A stretch of 64,000 nucleotides of DNA from an uncultured Lachnospiraceae bacterium. GTDB lineage: Bacteria; Bacillota; Clostridia; Lachnospirales; Lachnospiraceae. Where the stretch lies: assembly GCA_910577045.1 (NCBI GenBank), contig CAJTLB010000007.1, forward strand, positions 1 to 64,000. The letters run 5' to 3'. Both the position numbers and the translations under genes were made by a program. The notes below the pieces were generated by a model. The model saw nothing but the letters and a program-made list of their open reading frames with translations. It did no database searches and was not told where the DNA came from. Below are positions 1-8,065 of this stretch, piece by piece. Numbering within the stretch: position 1 is the first letter of the stretch; each line of letters starts with the position of its first letter.

Positions 1-1235
1 TGATCAGTAGCGCCCAGACAGATATGGCATATAAATTTTTTCTAGACCTGGAACCAGAAGCAAAAATGATTGACCCCAGCCTTCTCACAAAATTCAGGAA
101 AACCCGCATTACAGAAGATATTCTTGAAGAGCTGTTAAAGGAAACGATCCGGCAGGCTTTGGATAAAGGTCTGATAAAATCAGGAACCATTATCGTAGAT
201 TCCACCCATACAAACGCATCTGTCCGTGCGAAATCCCCTACACAGATTTTGCGGGATATGAGTAAACAGCTCCAGAAGAAAATCTATAAAAATGCTTTTG
301 ATTTATCAGAAAAATTCCCCGAAAAACCATCCCTGGAAGCCGGACTGGAGGAAGAGATTGCATATACAAAAAATCTGCTAAAGGCTCTGGAGGAAAGGAT
401 AGCAGCCTGTGGCAGCGGGAAGATACAGGAGCTTGCCAGGGAAATGAAGGAACTGCTTGAGGATGAAAAGATCAGGGATATACGTTCAAAGGATGACAAA
501 GATGCACGGTTTGGGCACAAAACGCCAACGAGCACATTTTACGGATATAAAAACCACCTGGCAATGACAGAGGAACGTCTGATTGCGGGGATAAGCGTAA
601 CGCATGGAGGTGCGCCGGACGGCCAGGAGTTACCGGGACTGATAGAAAAGGTGCAGGAAACCGGGATAGAAGTGACAGAAGTAATAGGGGATATGGCATA
701 TGTCAGCGATGATAATCTGGAAGCCTGTGGCGAAGGGATTACATTAATTGCACGGACAAATACGGCGGTGGCAGCGGCAGCAAACGGAAAACTGGAAGAA
801 GGATTCTGTTACAATAAGGATGCCGGAATGCTGCAGTGTCCAGCCGGGGAATTGGCGATGCGGGTAGAGAAACGGACAGCAAAGAACGGGAATACCTATT
901 TAAGATATATATTTAGCAAAGTGAAATGCAGGAAATGCCCATTAAGAGAAAGCTGCCGTGTAGGGAGAGGGAAATCAAAGGAACGAAGTTACAGTATTAC
1001 CCAGGCAAGCGAAAAGAACCTGGAAAGACTAAAATTTGAGGAGAGTGAATATTTCAGGGAACGGATGAAGATTCGGCATCGGATTGAAGAAAAGAATGGG
1101 GAATTAAAAGAAGCCCACGGATTACGCAGAGCGGATTCGAGAGGGCTGTTTGCCATGGAACTGCAAATGTATATCACAGCATTTGTGGCAAATGTCAAGA
1201 GAATCACGAGGCTGACGGAGCCGGTTCTGCAGTAA
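1..1235 (+). CDS. IS1182-family DDE transposase, 5' part outside window
   Basis: This is the C-terminal three quarters or so of a DDE transposase that moves its own insertion sequence by cutting and joining DNA. The frame is open from base 3, and the residues before the first ATG at 24 (SSAQTDMAYK) already look like the family, so the true start lies upstream of the window. The catalytic acids fit the IS1182 pattern: Asp in IVDSTHTNA, Asp in GDMAYVSDD and Glu in EEKNGELKEAHG. A Cys cluster (CRKCPLRESC) lies between the second and third acids. There are no frameshifts in the visible part, so the element may still be active. Confidence 0.88.
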   Translation, partial: ISSAQTDMAYKFFLDLEPEAKMIDPSLLTKFRKTRITEDILEELLKETIRQALDKGLIKSGTIIVDSTHTNASVRAKSPTQILRDMSKQLQKKIYKNAFDLSEKFPEKPSLEAGLEEEIAYTKNLLKALEERIAACGSGKIQELAREMKELLEDEKIRDIRSKDDKDARFGHKTPTSTFYGYKNHLAMTEERLIAGISVTHGGAPDGQELPGLIEKVQETGIEVTEVIGDMAYVSDDNLEACGEGITLIARTNTAVAAAANGKLEEGFCYNKDAGMLQCPAGELAMRVEKRTAKNGNTYLRYIFSKVKCRKCPLRESCRVGRGKSKERSYSITQASEKNLERLKFEESEYFRERMKIRHRIEEKNGELKEAHGLRRADSRGLFAMELQMYITAFVANVKRITRLTEPVLQ

Positions 1236-1301
1236 GGGAACGCTTTTCCTTGCATGCTTTAGAGCAAATTTGTACACAGATGCTGTTTATATAGAGATAA
1301 G

Positions 1302-1335
1302 AAAACTCCCAACAAAAAAGTGGGAGTTTTTCAGT
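1302..1335 (+). terminator. Rho-independent terminator after transposase
   Basis: A perfect 10-bp stem (AAAACTCCCA at 1302-1311 with TGGGAGTTTT at 1321-1330) closes a 9-base loop and ends in a T-run. It lies 66 bases after the transposase stop and is flanked by A and T runs, so it could work in both directions and shield the element from outside transcription. Confidence 0.7.
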
Positions 1336-1513
1336 GCCCTCTAAATACAGGCTATACTGGCTTATGAGAACTTATAAAGAGATAGTCAAAAACTATATTT
1401 TGATTTATTTAAAAATTAACATATTTTATCATAAAGATCCATATAATTCTAGGTTAAACGAAGAAAATTAATATCAGCCAACTAACAAAATTATAATATA
1501 GACTATAAGTTAT

Positions 1514-1616
1514 ACCACTAATAAAATAACCTAAACATACACTACCAATAAAGTAACTTAAAGTAGCATTACCAAGTAAAATAACTTAAAGCAGCACTAC
1601 CAATAAAAATAGCATA
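1514..1616. repeat. Degenerate short tandem repeats, about 27-30 bp
   Basis: Units beginning ACCAATAAA or ACCAAGTAAAA and ending TAGCATT or CAGCACT start at about 1514, 1544, 1571 and 1599 (spacing 30, 27, 28). The middle two are the most alike, with the shared core TAACTTAAAG. The copies are imperfect and touch each other without spacers. No gene overlaps them. The block lies between the insertion sequence and the inverted-repeat element that follows. Confidence 0.6.
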
Positions 1617-1748
1617 GGCAGGCAATGGTTCCTGTAAATGTCCCTTGAAAAGCGCCAGTGCTTAGCGAGGTATTATCGAGCTTAGCATCTGTTGCGCTTT
1701 GAACGGAGCGAAAGCGGGACGGTTACAGGAACCATTGCCTGCCTATGC
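1612..1748. repeat. 137-bp element bounded by a perfect 26-bp inverted repeat
   Basis: The 26 bases at 1612-1637 (beginning GCATAGGCAGGC) are exactly reverse-complementary to 1723-1748 (ending GCCTGCCTATGC). The 85-base interior contains further complementary pieces: GTCCC with GGGAC, and AAAGCGC with GCGCTTT. The interior is much richer in GC than the flanks. The size and architecture suit a miniature inverted-repeat element or a large structured RNA hairpin. It encodes no credible protein. Confidence 0.75.
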
Positions 1749-1791
1749 GGACCCCTCCTTTCAATTTAATAGAAATTTTATTTTTCCTTTC

Positions 1792-1821
1792 TGGACATAC
1801 TATTCTCATACATGCTATACT
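1792..1821 (+). promoter_or_regulatory. Sigma-A promoter for the DUF1700 gene
   Basis: TGGACA at 1792-1797 and TATACT at 1816-1821 are separated by 18 bases, about 38 bases before the ATG at 1859. A GGAGG ribosome site lies at 1848-1852. Confidence 0.6.
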
Positions 1822-1858
1822 GAAAACAAGAAAACAGGCAAAACTGCGGAGGTAAAAG

Positions 1859-2317
1859 ATGACGAAGGAGGAATTCTTAGAACAATTAGAGGATGCACTA
1901 GTTGGTGAAGTGCCAAATTCTGTAATATATGACAATAAAAATTATTACGAAAGATATATTTTTAGTGAAATAAAAATGGGAAGATCAGAAGCCGATATTT
2001 TGGAGGAACTTGGAAATCCAAGGCTAATTGCTAGGACAATTATAGATACACAAGGAGATGCAAAGCAGCAATACCGGGATAGTGTATATTACAAAGAAGA
2101 TATTAAGGAAGAATTTGAAAATAGGAAGCCTCATTTTGGTGTTTTAGACCTAACAACTTGGTATGGAAGGGCAGCAGCATGGATTATAGGGATATTCTCA
2201 TTGATTTTGCTTATTTGGCTAATATCAGGGATCTTGTCTATTGCAATACAGATTGCTATTCCTGTTTTAGCAATATTGGCAGTTTATAGCCTAGTAAAAA
2301 ATTTTATGCGTAGGTAA
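1859..2317 (+). CDS. DUF1700 (HAAS-type) small membrane protein
   Basis: This 152-residue protein has an N-terminal helical domain (about 1-65) with the family's pattern MTKEEFLEQLEDAL ... ILEELGNPRLIARTI, then a charged stretch, then two closely spaced membrane segments (about 104-145) and a short basic tail. DUF1700/HAAS proteins are usually encoded beside a PadR-type repressor and are thought to act in envelope stress signalling. No PadR gene is present here, and the gene stands alone with its own promoter and terminator. The start has GGAGG six bases upstream. The molecular function is not established. Confidence 0.8.
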   Translation: MTKEEFLEQLEDALVGEVPNSVIYDNKNYYERYIFSEIKMGRSEADILEELGNPRLIARTIIDTQGDAKQQYRDSVYYKEDIKEEFENRKPHFGVLDLTTWYGRAAAWIIGIFSLILLIWLISGILSIAIQIAIPVLAILAVYSLVKNFMRR

Positions 2318-2359
2318 AGTGGATTATTAAATTGTAAAAAATTGGAAGTATAGGGGAAG

Positions 2360-2390
2360 GCAGCACAAATTTTTAGGAGTGCTGCTTTTA
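2360..2390 (+). terminator. Terminator of the DUF1700 gene
   Basis: The stem GCAGCAC (2360-2366) with GTGCTGC (2379-2385) has a 12-base loop and is followed by TTTTA. It lies 42 bases after the stop codon at 2317. Confidence 0.65.
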
Positions 2391-2404
2391 TAATTATAAA
2401 AAGT

Positions 2405-2437
2405 ATCGGCGCCAGCGGGGGAACCACTGGCGCCGAT
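2405..2437. other. GC-rich 11-bp hairpin without a T-run
   Basis: ATCGGCGCCAG (2405-2415) pairs perfectly with CTGGCGCCGAT (2427-2437) around an 11-base loop. The sequence after it is GAGGGGAG, not a T-run, so it is not a usual terminator. It lies just downstream of a real terminator in otherwise AT-rich DNA. Confidence 0.6.
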
Positions 2438-2690
2438 GAGGGGAGTATAAATAATTAATAAGGGGTATAACGCGAAAAGAAATATTGAAGGGTTATTCCT
2501 TTTCATGCGATATTATAATATAAAGTGTCGAAAAATGCAATCCCTTGTTTAATAAAATTTATTTTCTTTTTAAAATGCTGGTGTATAAATTTTTTCGAAT
2601 AAGCAATAATAACGTGTGTAGGTACAGAACGGTAACTACATTTTGTAACTAGTAAACAGCATTTATGAATGAATTTCAGGAGGAATTATC
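2438..2690 (+). promoter_or_regulatory. Long AT-rich leader before the Asn-rich peptide gene
   Basis: About 250 bases without a gene. A TATAAT at 2514-2519 has no good -35 box. GTATA at 2583-2587 followed after 16 bases by CAATAATA (2604-2611) weakly resembles a forespore sigma-F/G promoter. An excellent AGGAGG ribosome site (2678-2683) precedes the ATG at 2691. Nothing else is recognisable. Confidence 0.3.
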
Positions 2691-2885
2691 ATGGCTAAGA
2701 ACATGGAACAGAACAACTATCAGAACAATTCCCAGAACAAGGCACAGAACAATTACCAAAATAACTCTAAGAATGATTATCAGAACAGCACAAGCCAGAA
2801 CAGTTCTACTCAGAACAGTACAAACAGTACCAATAATTCTGAAAAGAATAAAACAAGTAACAACAGCAAGAACTGTGACAGATAA
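2691..2885 (+). CDS. Asn/Gln/Ser-rich low-complexity small protein
   Basis: This 64-residue protein is made almost entirely of Asn, Gln, Ser, Thr and Lys. Irregular repeats of NNYQNN and SQN follow MAKNMEQ at the N-terminus. It has no signal peptide, membrane segment or known domain. The start is fixed by a perfect AGGAGG eight bases upstream, and a hairpin terminator follows 20 bases after the stop, so it is a real single-gene unit. The composition recalls small spore proteins of the gamma-SASP kind, but no family motif supports that. Function unknown. Confidence 0.65.
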   Translation: MAKNMEQNNYQNNSQNKAQNNYQNNSKNDYQNSTSQNSSTQNSTNSTNNSEKNKTSNNSKNCDR

Positions 2886-2904
2886 ATAAAAATAGGAAAT
2901 AGAG

Positions 2905-2935
2905 AGTACCGGCATGGATGTGTCCGGTACTTTCT
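2905..2935 (+). terminator. Terminator of the Asn-rich peptide gene
   Basis: AGTACCGG (2905-2912) pairs with CCGGTACT (2924-2931) around an 11-base loop and is followed by TTCT. The T-run is short. Confidence 0.6.
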
Positions 2936-2988
2936 GCATCCAAGGGAATATACTGTAATAAAAACACATAGAAAGGAAGAATACTGCT

Positions 2989-3300
2989 ATGATGGATATT
3001 ATTACAGTAGAAGAGGCAATTAATTTGGAAAATAAGGATAAAACATTAATTTTGGATTTAAGGCCAGAAGAAAGTTATAAGCAGTTTCATATAGATCAGG
3101 CAATCCCTTATTCTTTGGAGAAAATAGAAAATGGAGAATATTGTTTGCCAAAGGATTATTGTATTGTTTTATATTGTGAGAAAGGGGGCTTAAGTTTAAT
3201 TGGGGCTAGGATATTAGGGCAAGAAGGATTTTGTACTAAAACAGTAATTGGAGGCATGCAGGCATATAAAGAGTATAGGAAGAAGAATGGATTGACATAA
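2989..3300 (+). CDS. Rhodanese-domain protein
   Basis: This is a single-domain rhodanese of 103 residues, a sulfurtransferase-type fold that carries sulfur as a persulfide on one Cys. The probable active Cys is C63 in the loop LYCEKGGLS. Upstream LDLRPEESYKQFHI is the usual rhodanese DxR motif, and IGGMQAYKEY is the C-terminal signature. It has no signal peptide, so it should be cytoplasmic. The substrate and partner are not evident. It lies 52 bases before the yfcE gene and may be co-transcribed with it. Confidence 0.82.
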   Translation: MMDIITVEEAINLENKDKTLILDLRPEESYKQFHIDQAIPYSLEKIENGEYCLPKDYCIVLYCEKGGLSLIGARILGQEGFCTKTVIGGMQAYKEYRKKNGLT

Positions 3301-3352
3301 AGAGAAGAAGAATTTAAGATAGAGGTATAGTAAAAAATGGGAGGATTGAAAA

Positions 3353-3901
3353 TTGAAAATACTGTTTGCATCAGATATACATGGGTCAGCCATTTATTGT
3401 AGAAAGTTGCTTTGCGCATATGAAGAAAGTAAGGCAGACCGTTTGGTGTTATTAGGAGATATATTGTACCATGGGCCAAGGAATGACCTCCCGGAAGGAT
3501 ATTCGCCAAAAGATGTAATTGCCCTGCTTAATGCTAAGAAAGAAGAGGTTTATGCAGTACGTGGTAATTGTGAGGCGGAAGTAGATCAAATGGTTTTAGA
3601 ATTCCCTGTAATGGCAGATTATATGGTAATCACAGATGAAAGAGTTACTTTTTTTGCTACGCATGGGCATTTATTCCATAAGGAAAATCTTCCGCCTTTA
3701 AAAAAGGGAGATGCGTTTATATATGGGCATACACATGTGTTACATGCAGAAAAGAAGGAAGGGTTATATTTCTTAAATCCTGGATCTGTTTCGCTTCCAA
3801 AGGAAGGGAACCCGCCAACCTATGCAATTTATGAAGATGGCTGGTTTGGTATATTTGATTTTAATGGAAACCAAATAATAGAGATAGAGTTACTTTCTTA
3901 G
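3353..3901 (+). CDS. yfcE: YfcE-type phosphodiesterase, TTG start
   Basis: This 182-residue binuclear metallophosphoesterase is close to Escherichia coli YfcE along its whole length. Metal-binding motifs appear in order: ASDIHGS, LLGDILYHGPRN, VRGNCEAEVDQM, THGHLF and YGHTHV, ending in NPGSVSLPKEGNP. YfcE hydrolyses phosphodiester model substrates in vitro; its natural substrate is not known. The start is a TTG at 3353 with GGGAGG eight bases upstream, and no ATG fits. It lies 9 bases before the methyltransferase gene, suggesting an operon. Confidence 0.9.
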   Translation: MKILFASDIHGSAIYCRKLLCAYEESKADRLVLLGDILYHGPRNDLPEGYSPKDVIALLNAKKEEVYAVRGNCEAEVDQMVLEFPVMADYMVITDERVTFFATHGHLFHKENLPPLKKGDAFIYGHTHVLHAEKKEGLYFLNPGSVSLPKEGNPPTYAIYEDGWFGIFDFNGNQIIEIELLS

Positions 3902-3910
3902 GAGGGACAG

Positions 3911-5074
3911 ATGAAAACAATGGAATTAGTGGCGCCGTGCCATTTTGGGCTGGAAGCAGTTTTAAAAAGAGAAATTATTGACTTAGGGTATGAAATAAGC
4001 TATGTAGAAGATGGGAAAGTATGTTTTATTGGGGATGCAGAGGCTATTTGCCGTGCTAACCTATTTATTCGGACAGCAGAACGTATTTTAATCCATATAG
4101 GTAGCTTTCATGCAGAAACATTTGAGGAATTATTTGAAGGGACAAAAAAGCTTCCATGGGAAGATTATATCCCAGAAAATGGAAGGTTTTGGGTAGCTAA
4201 GGCAACCTCAATTAAAAGTAAGCTATTTAGCCCTTCTGATATCCAGTCAATTATGAAAAAGGCAATGGTGGAACATTTAAAGCAGAAGTACCATAAAGAG
4301 TGGTTTGAGGAAGAAGGGGACCATTATCCAATTAGGGTATCTATTATGAAGGATGAGGTCCATGTGTATATGGATACTTCGGGGGATTCCTTACATAAAA
4401 GGGGATATCGCCTTTTAAATGGGAAAGCGCCTATTTCAGAGACTCTTGCCGCCGCCCTGATTTTGCTAACCCCGTGGAAGTCAGATAGGATTTTAGTGGA
4501 TCCATTTTGTGGGAGTGGTACTTTTCCTATAGAGGCAGCAATGATAGGCAGTAATATGGCGCCTGGTTTACAACGCTCTTTTTTAGCTGAAAAATGGGAA
4601 AACTTAATTCCTGCCATAGAGTGGCAGGAGGTAAGGAGAGAAGCAGAGGAATTAGTGGATATGTCCATAAAAATGGATATCCAGGCATTTGATATAGATG
4701 GGGAGATTATAAAGGCAGCAAGGGAGAATGCAAGGAGGGCAGGGGTAGAAAAACAGATTCATTTTCAACAGAGGCCAGTAAAGGCATTAAGCCATCCAAA
4801 AAAGTATGGGTTTTTAATTACAAACCCGCCATATGGGGAACGGATTGAGACGAAAGAAAGTATAGAAAGCATCTACAGGGAACTTGGGGAGCAGTTTGTT
4901 GCATTGGATAATTGGTCTGCTTATATTATATCATCTTGTGAAGATACAGAGCGTTATATGGGGCGTAAAGCAGATAAGAAACGAAAGATTTATAATGGAA
5001 TGATGAAAACTTGTTATTATCAATTTTTAGGTGCAAAACCGCCAAAAGCAAGGATAAACAGTGGGGAGACATAA
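3911..5074 (+). CDS. ypsC: THUMP-domain 23S rRNA guanine-N2 methyltransferase (RlmL/YpsC type)
   Basis: This 387-residue protein has an N-terminal THUMP RNA-binding domain (about 1-155) and a C-terminal Rossmann methyltransferase domain. VDPFCGSGTFPIEAA is the S-adenosylmethionine-binding motif, and N305-PPYGER is the catalytic NPPY motif of N2-guanine methyltransferases. Family members methylate guanosine in 23S rRNA (m2G2445 in E. coli RlmL). The length matches Bacillus YpsC, lacking the second methyltransferase domain of E. coli RlmKL. AGGAGGGAC precedes the ATG. Confidence 0.9.
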   Translation: MKTMELVAPCHFGLEAVLKREIIDLGYEISYVEDGKVCFIGDAEAICRANLFIRTAERILIHIGSFHAETFEELFEGTKKLPWEDYIPENGRFWVAKATSIKSKLFSPSDIQSIMKKAMVEHLKQKYHKEWFEEEGDHYPIRVSIMKDEVHVYMDTSGDSLHKRGYRLLNGKAPISETLAAALILLTPWKSDRILVDPFCGSGTFPIEAAMIGSNMAPGLQRSFLAEKWENLIPAIEWQEVRREAEELVDMSIKMDIQAFDIDGEIIKAARENARRAGVEKQIHFQQRPVKALSHPKKYGFLITNPPYGERIETKESIESIYRELGEQFVALDNWSAYIISSCEDTERYMGRKADKKRKIYNGMMKTCYYQFLGAKPPKARINSGET

Positions 5075-5076
5075 AA

Positions 5077-6783
5077 TTGAGGTACAGTAAATATTTTATA
5101 TTTGCACTTTTTTCATTGGCAGCAGGGTTTGTAATTAGTATGTGGGATTTTGCCTATTCCAAAGGGGTGGAGCAGGGAAGGAAGACAGTATCCCGTATTG
5201 GCATGTGGGAAAGTACAATAGCAGAAAGCATTAACCAGAAGCCAATTTATCTTTCTATTGATGGCAGGGCATTAGATTTAGAGCAGGGTGAGATTTATAT
5301 GGATACTATGTTGAACCTTATGCTTCCTGTTTCGATAATAAAAGAGAATTTTAGCTGTAGTTCTTATGTAAGGGATGAAAGCATATTTGTAATGGAGCAA
5401 GGGAACAATACCATTTCAATAAAAGAAGGCGAATATGCAATAGAGATTAATGGGGTATTAGAGAATTTAGATTCTCCTGTGACTAGGGTAAACAATATAC
5501 TTTATGTGCCTGTCCAAGCACTAGAAAGAGGGCTTGGCTGTCAATTTACATGGGATATTACAACAAATAGTGCCAGTATTATTAATGTGGATTCGGCAGA
5601 TAGGAAATTGCCAATTTTTTATGATTATCGAATTGTAAACCGTGATCCGCAAGTGAAAAACCAAGGGGAATTTGGTACTTGCTGGGCATTTGCTGCATTA
5701 ACAGCATTAGAAGCTTCCTTGCTTCCAGAAGAGGAATTAGATTTTTCTGAAGATCATATGACATTGAGAAATAGTTTTTCGTTTACCCAAAATGAAGGTG
5801 GGGAATATACAATGGCAATGGCATATTTAACTTCTTGGCAGGGCCCTGTCTTAGAAAAAGACGATCCTTATGGAGATGGGGAATCCCCAGACAATCTTAC
5901 TGCTGTAAAACATGTACAGGAAATCCAAATATTGGAAGGGAAAAATTATGACAGGATTAAAGAAATGGTCTTTAAATATGGAGGAGTACAAAGTTCTTTA
6001 TATATGCCTCTTACAAACCCAAGTTCAAATTCAGAATACTATAATGCAGAAAATTATGCGTATTGCTATATTGGGACAGAGAAGCCTAACCATGATGTAG
6101 TGATTATTGGCTGGGATGATAATTACCCAAAAGAGAATTTTAATTTAAGCATGGAGGCGGATGGAGCCTTTATCTGCAGGAATAGCTGGGGAAATGGGTT
6201 TGCAGATAATGGGACATTTTATATTTCTTATTATGATACCAATATTGGAATCCATAATGTTGTTTATACTAGGATTGAGGAAGCAGACAATTATGATAAG
6301 ATATACCAAGCAGATTTATGTGGCTGGGTAGGGCTTTTAGGCTATGGGAAGGAGAGCAGTTATTTTTCTAATATTTATACAGCGGAGTCAGAAGAAAGCC
6401 TGGAAGCAGTAGGGTTTTATGCAACTGGGAAAGATACAGAATATGAGGTTTATTTGGTCCATAATTTTGAAAATACCACATCTTTTAAAGAAAAGGAATT
6501 ATTGAAAACAGGGAAGTTTATAAATGCAGGTTATTATACAGTACGTTTAAAGGAGCCTGTCCCACTAGAAAAAGGAGAACAGTTTGCGATTGTGGTAAAA
6601 ATTTCTACCCCTAATGCAGGACGGCCAATTGCCATTGAATATGCTGCAGATAAAGCAACAGAAAGCGTAGATTTATCAGATGGGGAGGGGTATATTAGCT
6701 TGTATGGGAATATGTGGGAAAGCGCAGAAGAAAAGAATTGTAATATTTGTTTAAAGGCATATACAAATCAAGTAGGAAAATAG
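5077..6783 (+). CDS. Membrane-anchored C1 (papain-like) cysteine protease with copper-amine-oxidase-type stalk
   Basis: This 568-residue surface protease starts at TTG 5077 (GGGGAG eight bases upstream, two bases after the previous stop). A signal-anchor helix spans about residues 6-25. An N-terminal 'copper amine oxidase N' type domain (about 45-170) comes next, then a papain fold. The catalytic set is visible: Q196, C202 in GTCWAF, H339 in NHDVVIIGW and N369 in CRNSWGNG. The C-terminal 150 residues form a beta-rich domain often seen after clostridial C1 peptidases. It is expected to cleave proteins outside the cell; the substrate is unknown. An in-frame ATG at 5011 lies inside the previous gene and is not needed. 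Confidence 0.85.
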   Translation: MRYSKYFIFALFSLAAGFVISMWDFAYSKGVEQGRKTVSRIGMWESTIAESINQKPIYLSIDGRALDLEQGEIYMDTMLNLMLPVSIIKENFSCSSYVRDESIFVMEQGNNTISIKEGEYAIEINGVLENLDSPVTRVNNILYVPVQALERGLGCQFTWDITTNSASIINVDSADRKLPIFYDYRIVNRDPQVKNQGEFGTCWAFAALTALEASLLPEEELDFSEDHMTLRNSFSFTQNEGGEYTMAMAYLTSWQGPVLEKDDPYGDGESPDNLTAVKHVQEIQILEGKNYDRIKEMVFKYGGVQSSLYMPLTNPSSNSEYYNAENYAYCYIGTEKPNHDVVIIGWDDNYPKENFNLSMEADGAFICRNSWGNGFADNGTFYISYYDTNIGIHNVVYTRIEEADNYDKIYQADLCGWVGLLGYGKESSYFSNIYTAESEESLEAVGFYATGKDTEYEVYLVHNFENTTSFKEKELLKTGKFINAGYYTVRLKEPVPLEKGEQFAIVVKISTPNAGRPIAIEYAADKATESVDLSDGEGYISLYGNMWESAEEKNCNICLKAYTNQVGK

Positions 6784-6788
6784 TATGA

Positions 6789-6817
6789 TTGACAAAACCT
6801 CTTTTCAAAACTATAAA
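6789..6817 (+). promoter_or_regulatory. Sigma-A promoter for rdgB
   Basis: TTGACA at 6789-6794 and TATAAA at 6812-6817 are 17 bases apart. A second -10-like TATACT lies at 6825-6830 but has a poor -35. The promoter overlaps the end of the protease gene region. Confidence 0.75.
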
Positions 6818-6882
6818 ATTCTGTTATACTGTGAAAAACATAAAGAAACAAAGGAATGTATATAAGAAAGGTTTTGGTATAA

Positions 6883-7497
6883 ATGGAGAAAATTATTTTT
6901 GCGACTTCGAATGAAGGGAAGATGAGGGAAATCCGCCAGATTCTTTCTGATTTGGGCTGTGAATTGCAGTCTATGAAGGAAGCAGGGATTACAGTGGACA
7001 TAGTAGAAAATGGCAGTACATTTGAAGAAAATGCGATTATTAAGGCTAAGGCAGTTGCAGCATGTACAAATGCCATTGTATTAGCAGATGATTCAGGGCT
7101 TGAGGTGGACTATATGGATAAGCAGCCAGGTGTTTTCTCAGCCCGTTTTTTAGGGGAAAATACGCCGTATTCTGTTAAGAACCAGTATATTATAGAGAAA
7201 TTAGCAAATGCAAAAGAGGAGGAAAGGACAGCTAGGTTTGTCTGTGTGATTGCTGCTGTATTACCCAATGGAGAACTTTTAACAGCTAGGGCAACGATAG
7301 AAGGAAGGATTGCCTACCAAGAAGAAGGAGAAGGCGGGTTTGGGTATGATCCGATTTTGTATTTACCAGAATATGGGACTACAACGGCAGGATTGCCAAT
7401 GGAGCAAAAAAATAAAATTAGCCACCGCGGGAAGGCACTAGAATTAATAAAAGAAAAATTAAAACAGAGATATGGGATTTCACAGGCACAAGAATAG
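6883..7497 (+). CDS. rdgB: dITP/XTP pyrophosphatase (RdgB/HAM1 family)
   Basis: This 204-residue house-cleaning enzyme hydrolyses deaminated purine triphosphates (dITP, XTP) to monophosphates, keeping them out of DNA and RNA. Family motifs are intact: FATSNEGKMREI near the N-terminus, LADDSGLEVD with the metal-binding acids, and GFGYDPILYLPEYG with the base-recognition loop. The length is normal. It lies 23 bases before a metallophosphoesterase gene, the same order as ysnA-ysnB in Bacillus subtilis. Confidence 0.95.
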   Translation: MEKIIFATSNEGKMREIRQILSDLGCELQSMKEAGITVDIVENGSTFEENAIIKAKAVAACTNAIVLADDSGLEVDYMDKQPGVFSARFLGENTPYSVKNQYIIEKLANAKEEERTARFVCVIAAVLPNGELLTARATIEGRIAYQEEGEGGFGYDPILYLPEYGTTTAGLPMEQKNKISHRGKALELIKEKLKQRYGISQAQE

Positions 7498-7520
7498 TTG
7501 GTGCTAGAAACGAGGTTAGG

Positions 7521-8009
7521 ATGCGTATTTTAATAGTGAGCGATACACATAGAAAGCATGCAAATCTGGAATATGTATTAGAAAAAGTGAAGCCTCTGGA
7601 TTTAATGATTCATTTAGGGGATGCGGAAGGGGCAGAAGATTATATTGAGGCGATAGCCGACTGCCCAGTAGAAATTATAGCTGGCAATAATGACTTTTTT
7701 TCTAGGCTGGAAAAGGAAAGTGAACTTCAAATCGGGAAATATAGAGTGCTTTTAACACATGGGCACTATTATTATGTTTCAGTGGGGATGGAGCATCTTT
7801 GTGCAGAAGCAAAGGCAAGAGGGGCAGATATTGTTATGTATGGGCATACGCACCGGCCATGTATCGAGTATGTGGGAGAGTTAGTGGTTTTAAATCCAGG
7901 AAGTATTTCTTACCCTAGGCAGGAGGGCAGGAAGCCATCTTATATTATAATGGAAATTGACAATAAAGGAGAGGCACACTATACAATAAATTATTTGGAA
8001 ACCCTATAA
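7521..8009 (+). CDS. YfcE/YsnB-type metallophosphoesterase
   Basis: This 162-residue binuclear metallophosphoesterase carries the motifs VSDTHRKH, HLGDAEG, AGNNDF, THGHYY, YGHTHRP and NPGSISYPRQ. It belongs to the MJ0936/YsnB branch, shorter than and distinct from the YfcE at 3353. The gene follows rdgB in the same transcription unit, an arrangement conserved in Firmicutes, suggesting a linked nucleotide or phosphodiester clean-up role. The physiological substrate is not known. Confidence 0.88.
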   Translation: MRILIVSDTHRKHANLEYVLEKVKPLDLMIHLGDAEGAEDYIEAIADCPVEIIAGNNDFFSRLEKESELQIGKYRVLLTHGHYYYVSVGMEHLCAEAKARGADIVMYGHTHRPCIEYVGELVVLNPGSISYPRQEGRKPSYIIMEIDNKGEAHYTINYLETL

Positions 8010-8065
8010 TTTTTGGCGGGGTAAGAAGTAAATAAAATAAAAATATAAAAATATAAAAAAAGTTG

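Larger units (their letters stand above)
1..1345 (+). mobile_element. IS1182-type insertion sequence, right-hand part
   Basis: The transposase gene enters from beyond the left edge and stops at 1235. It is followed by a short noncoding tail with a strong hairpin. The left end is outside the window, so the terminal inverted repeats cannot be paired and the right boundary (about 1345) is only an estimate. It is placed where the sequence turns into AT-rich repetitive DNA. Confidence 0.7.

Noticed and set aside
1514..1616. CRISPR-like array
   Set aside because: Units are imperfect, touch each other without unique spacers, and no cas gene is near.
2665..2889. A 74-residue Arg/Thr-rich frame overlapping the Asn-rich peptide
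   Set aside because: It is the shifted reading of the AAC-rich repeats; the AGGAGG site lies inside it and points to the 2691 start.
5011..5076. An earlier ATG start for the papain-like protease
   Set aside because: It lies within the methyltransferase gene, adds a non-conserved basic stretch before the anchor helix, and the TTG at 5077 has a good ribosome site.
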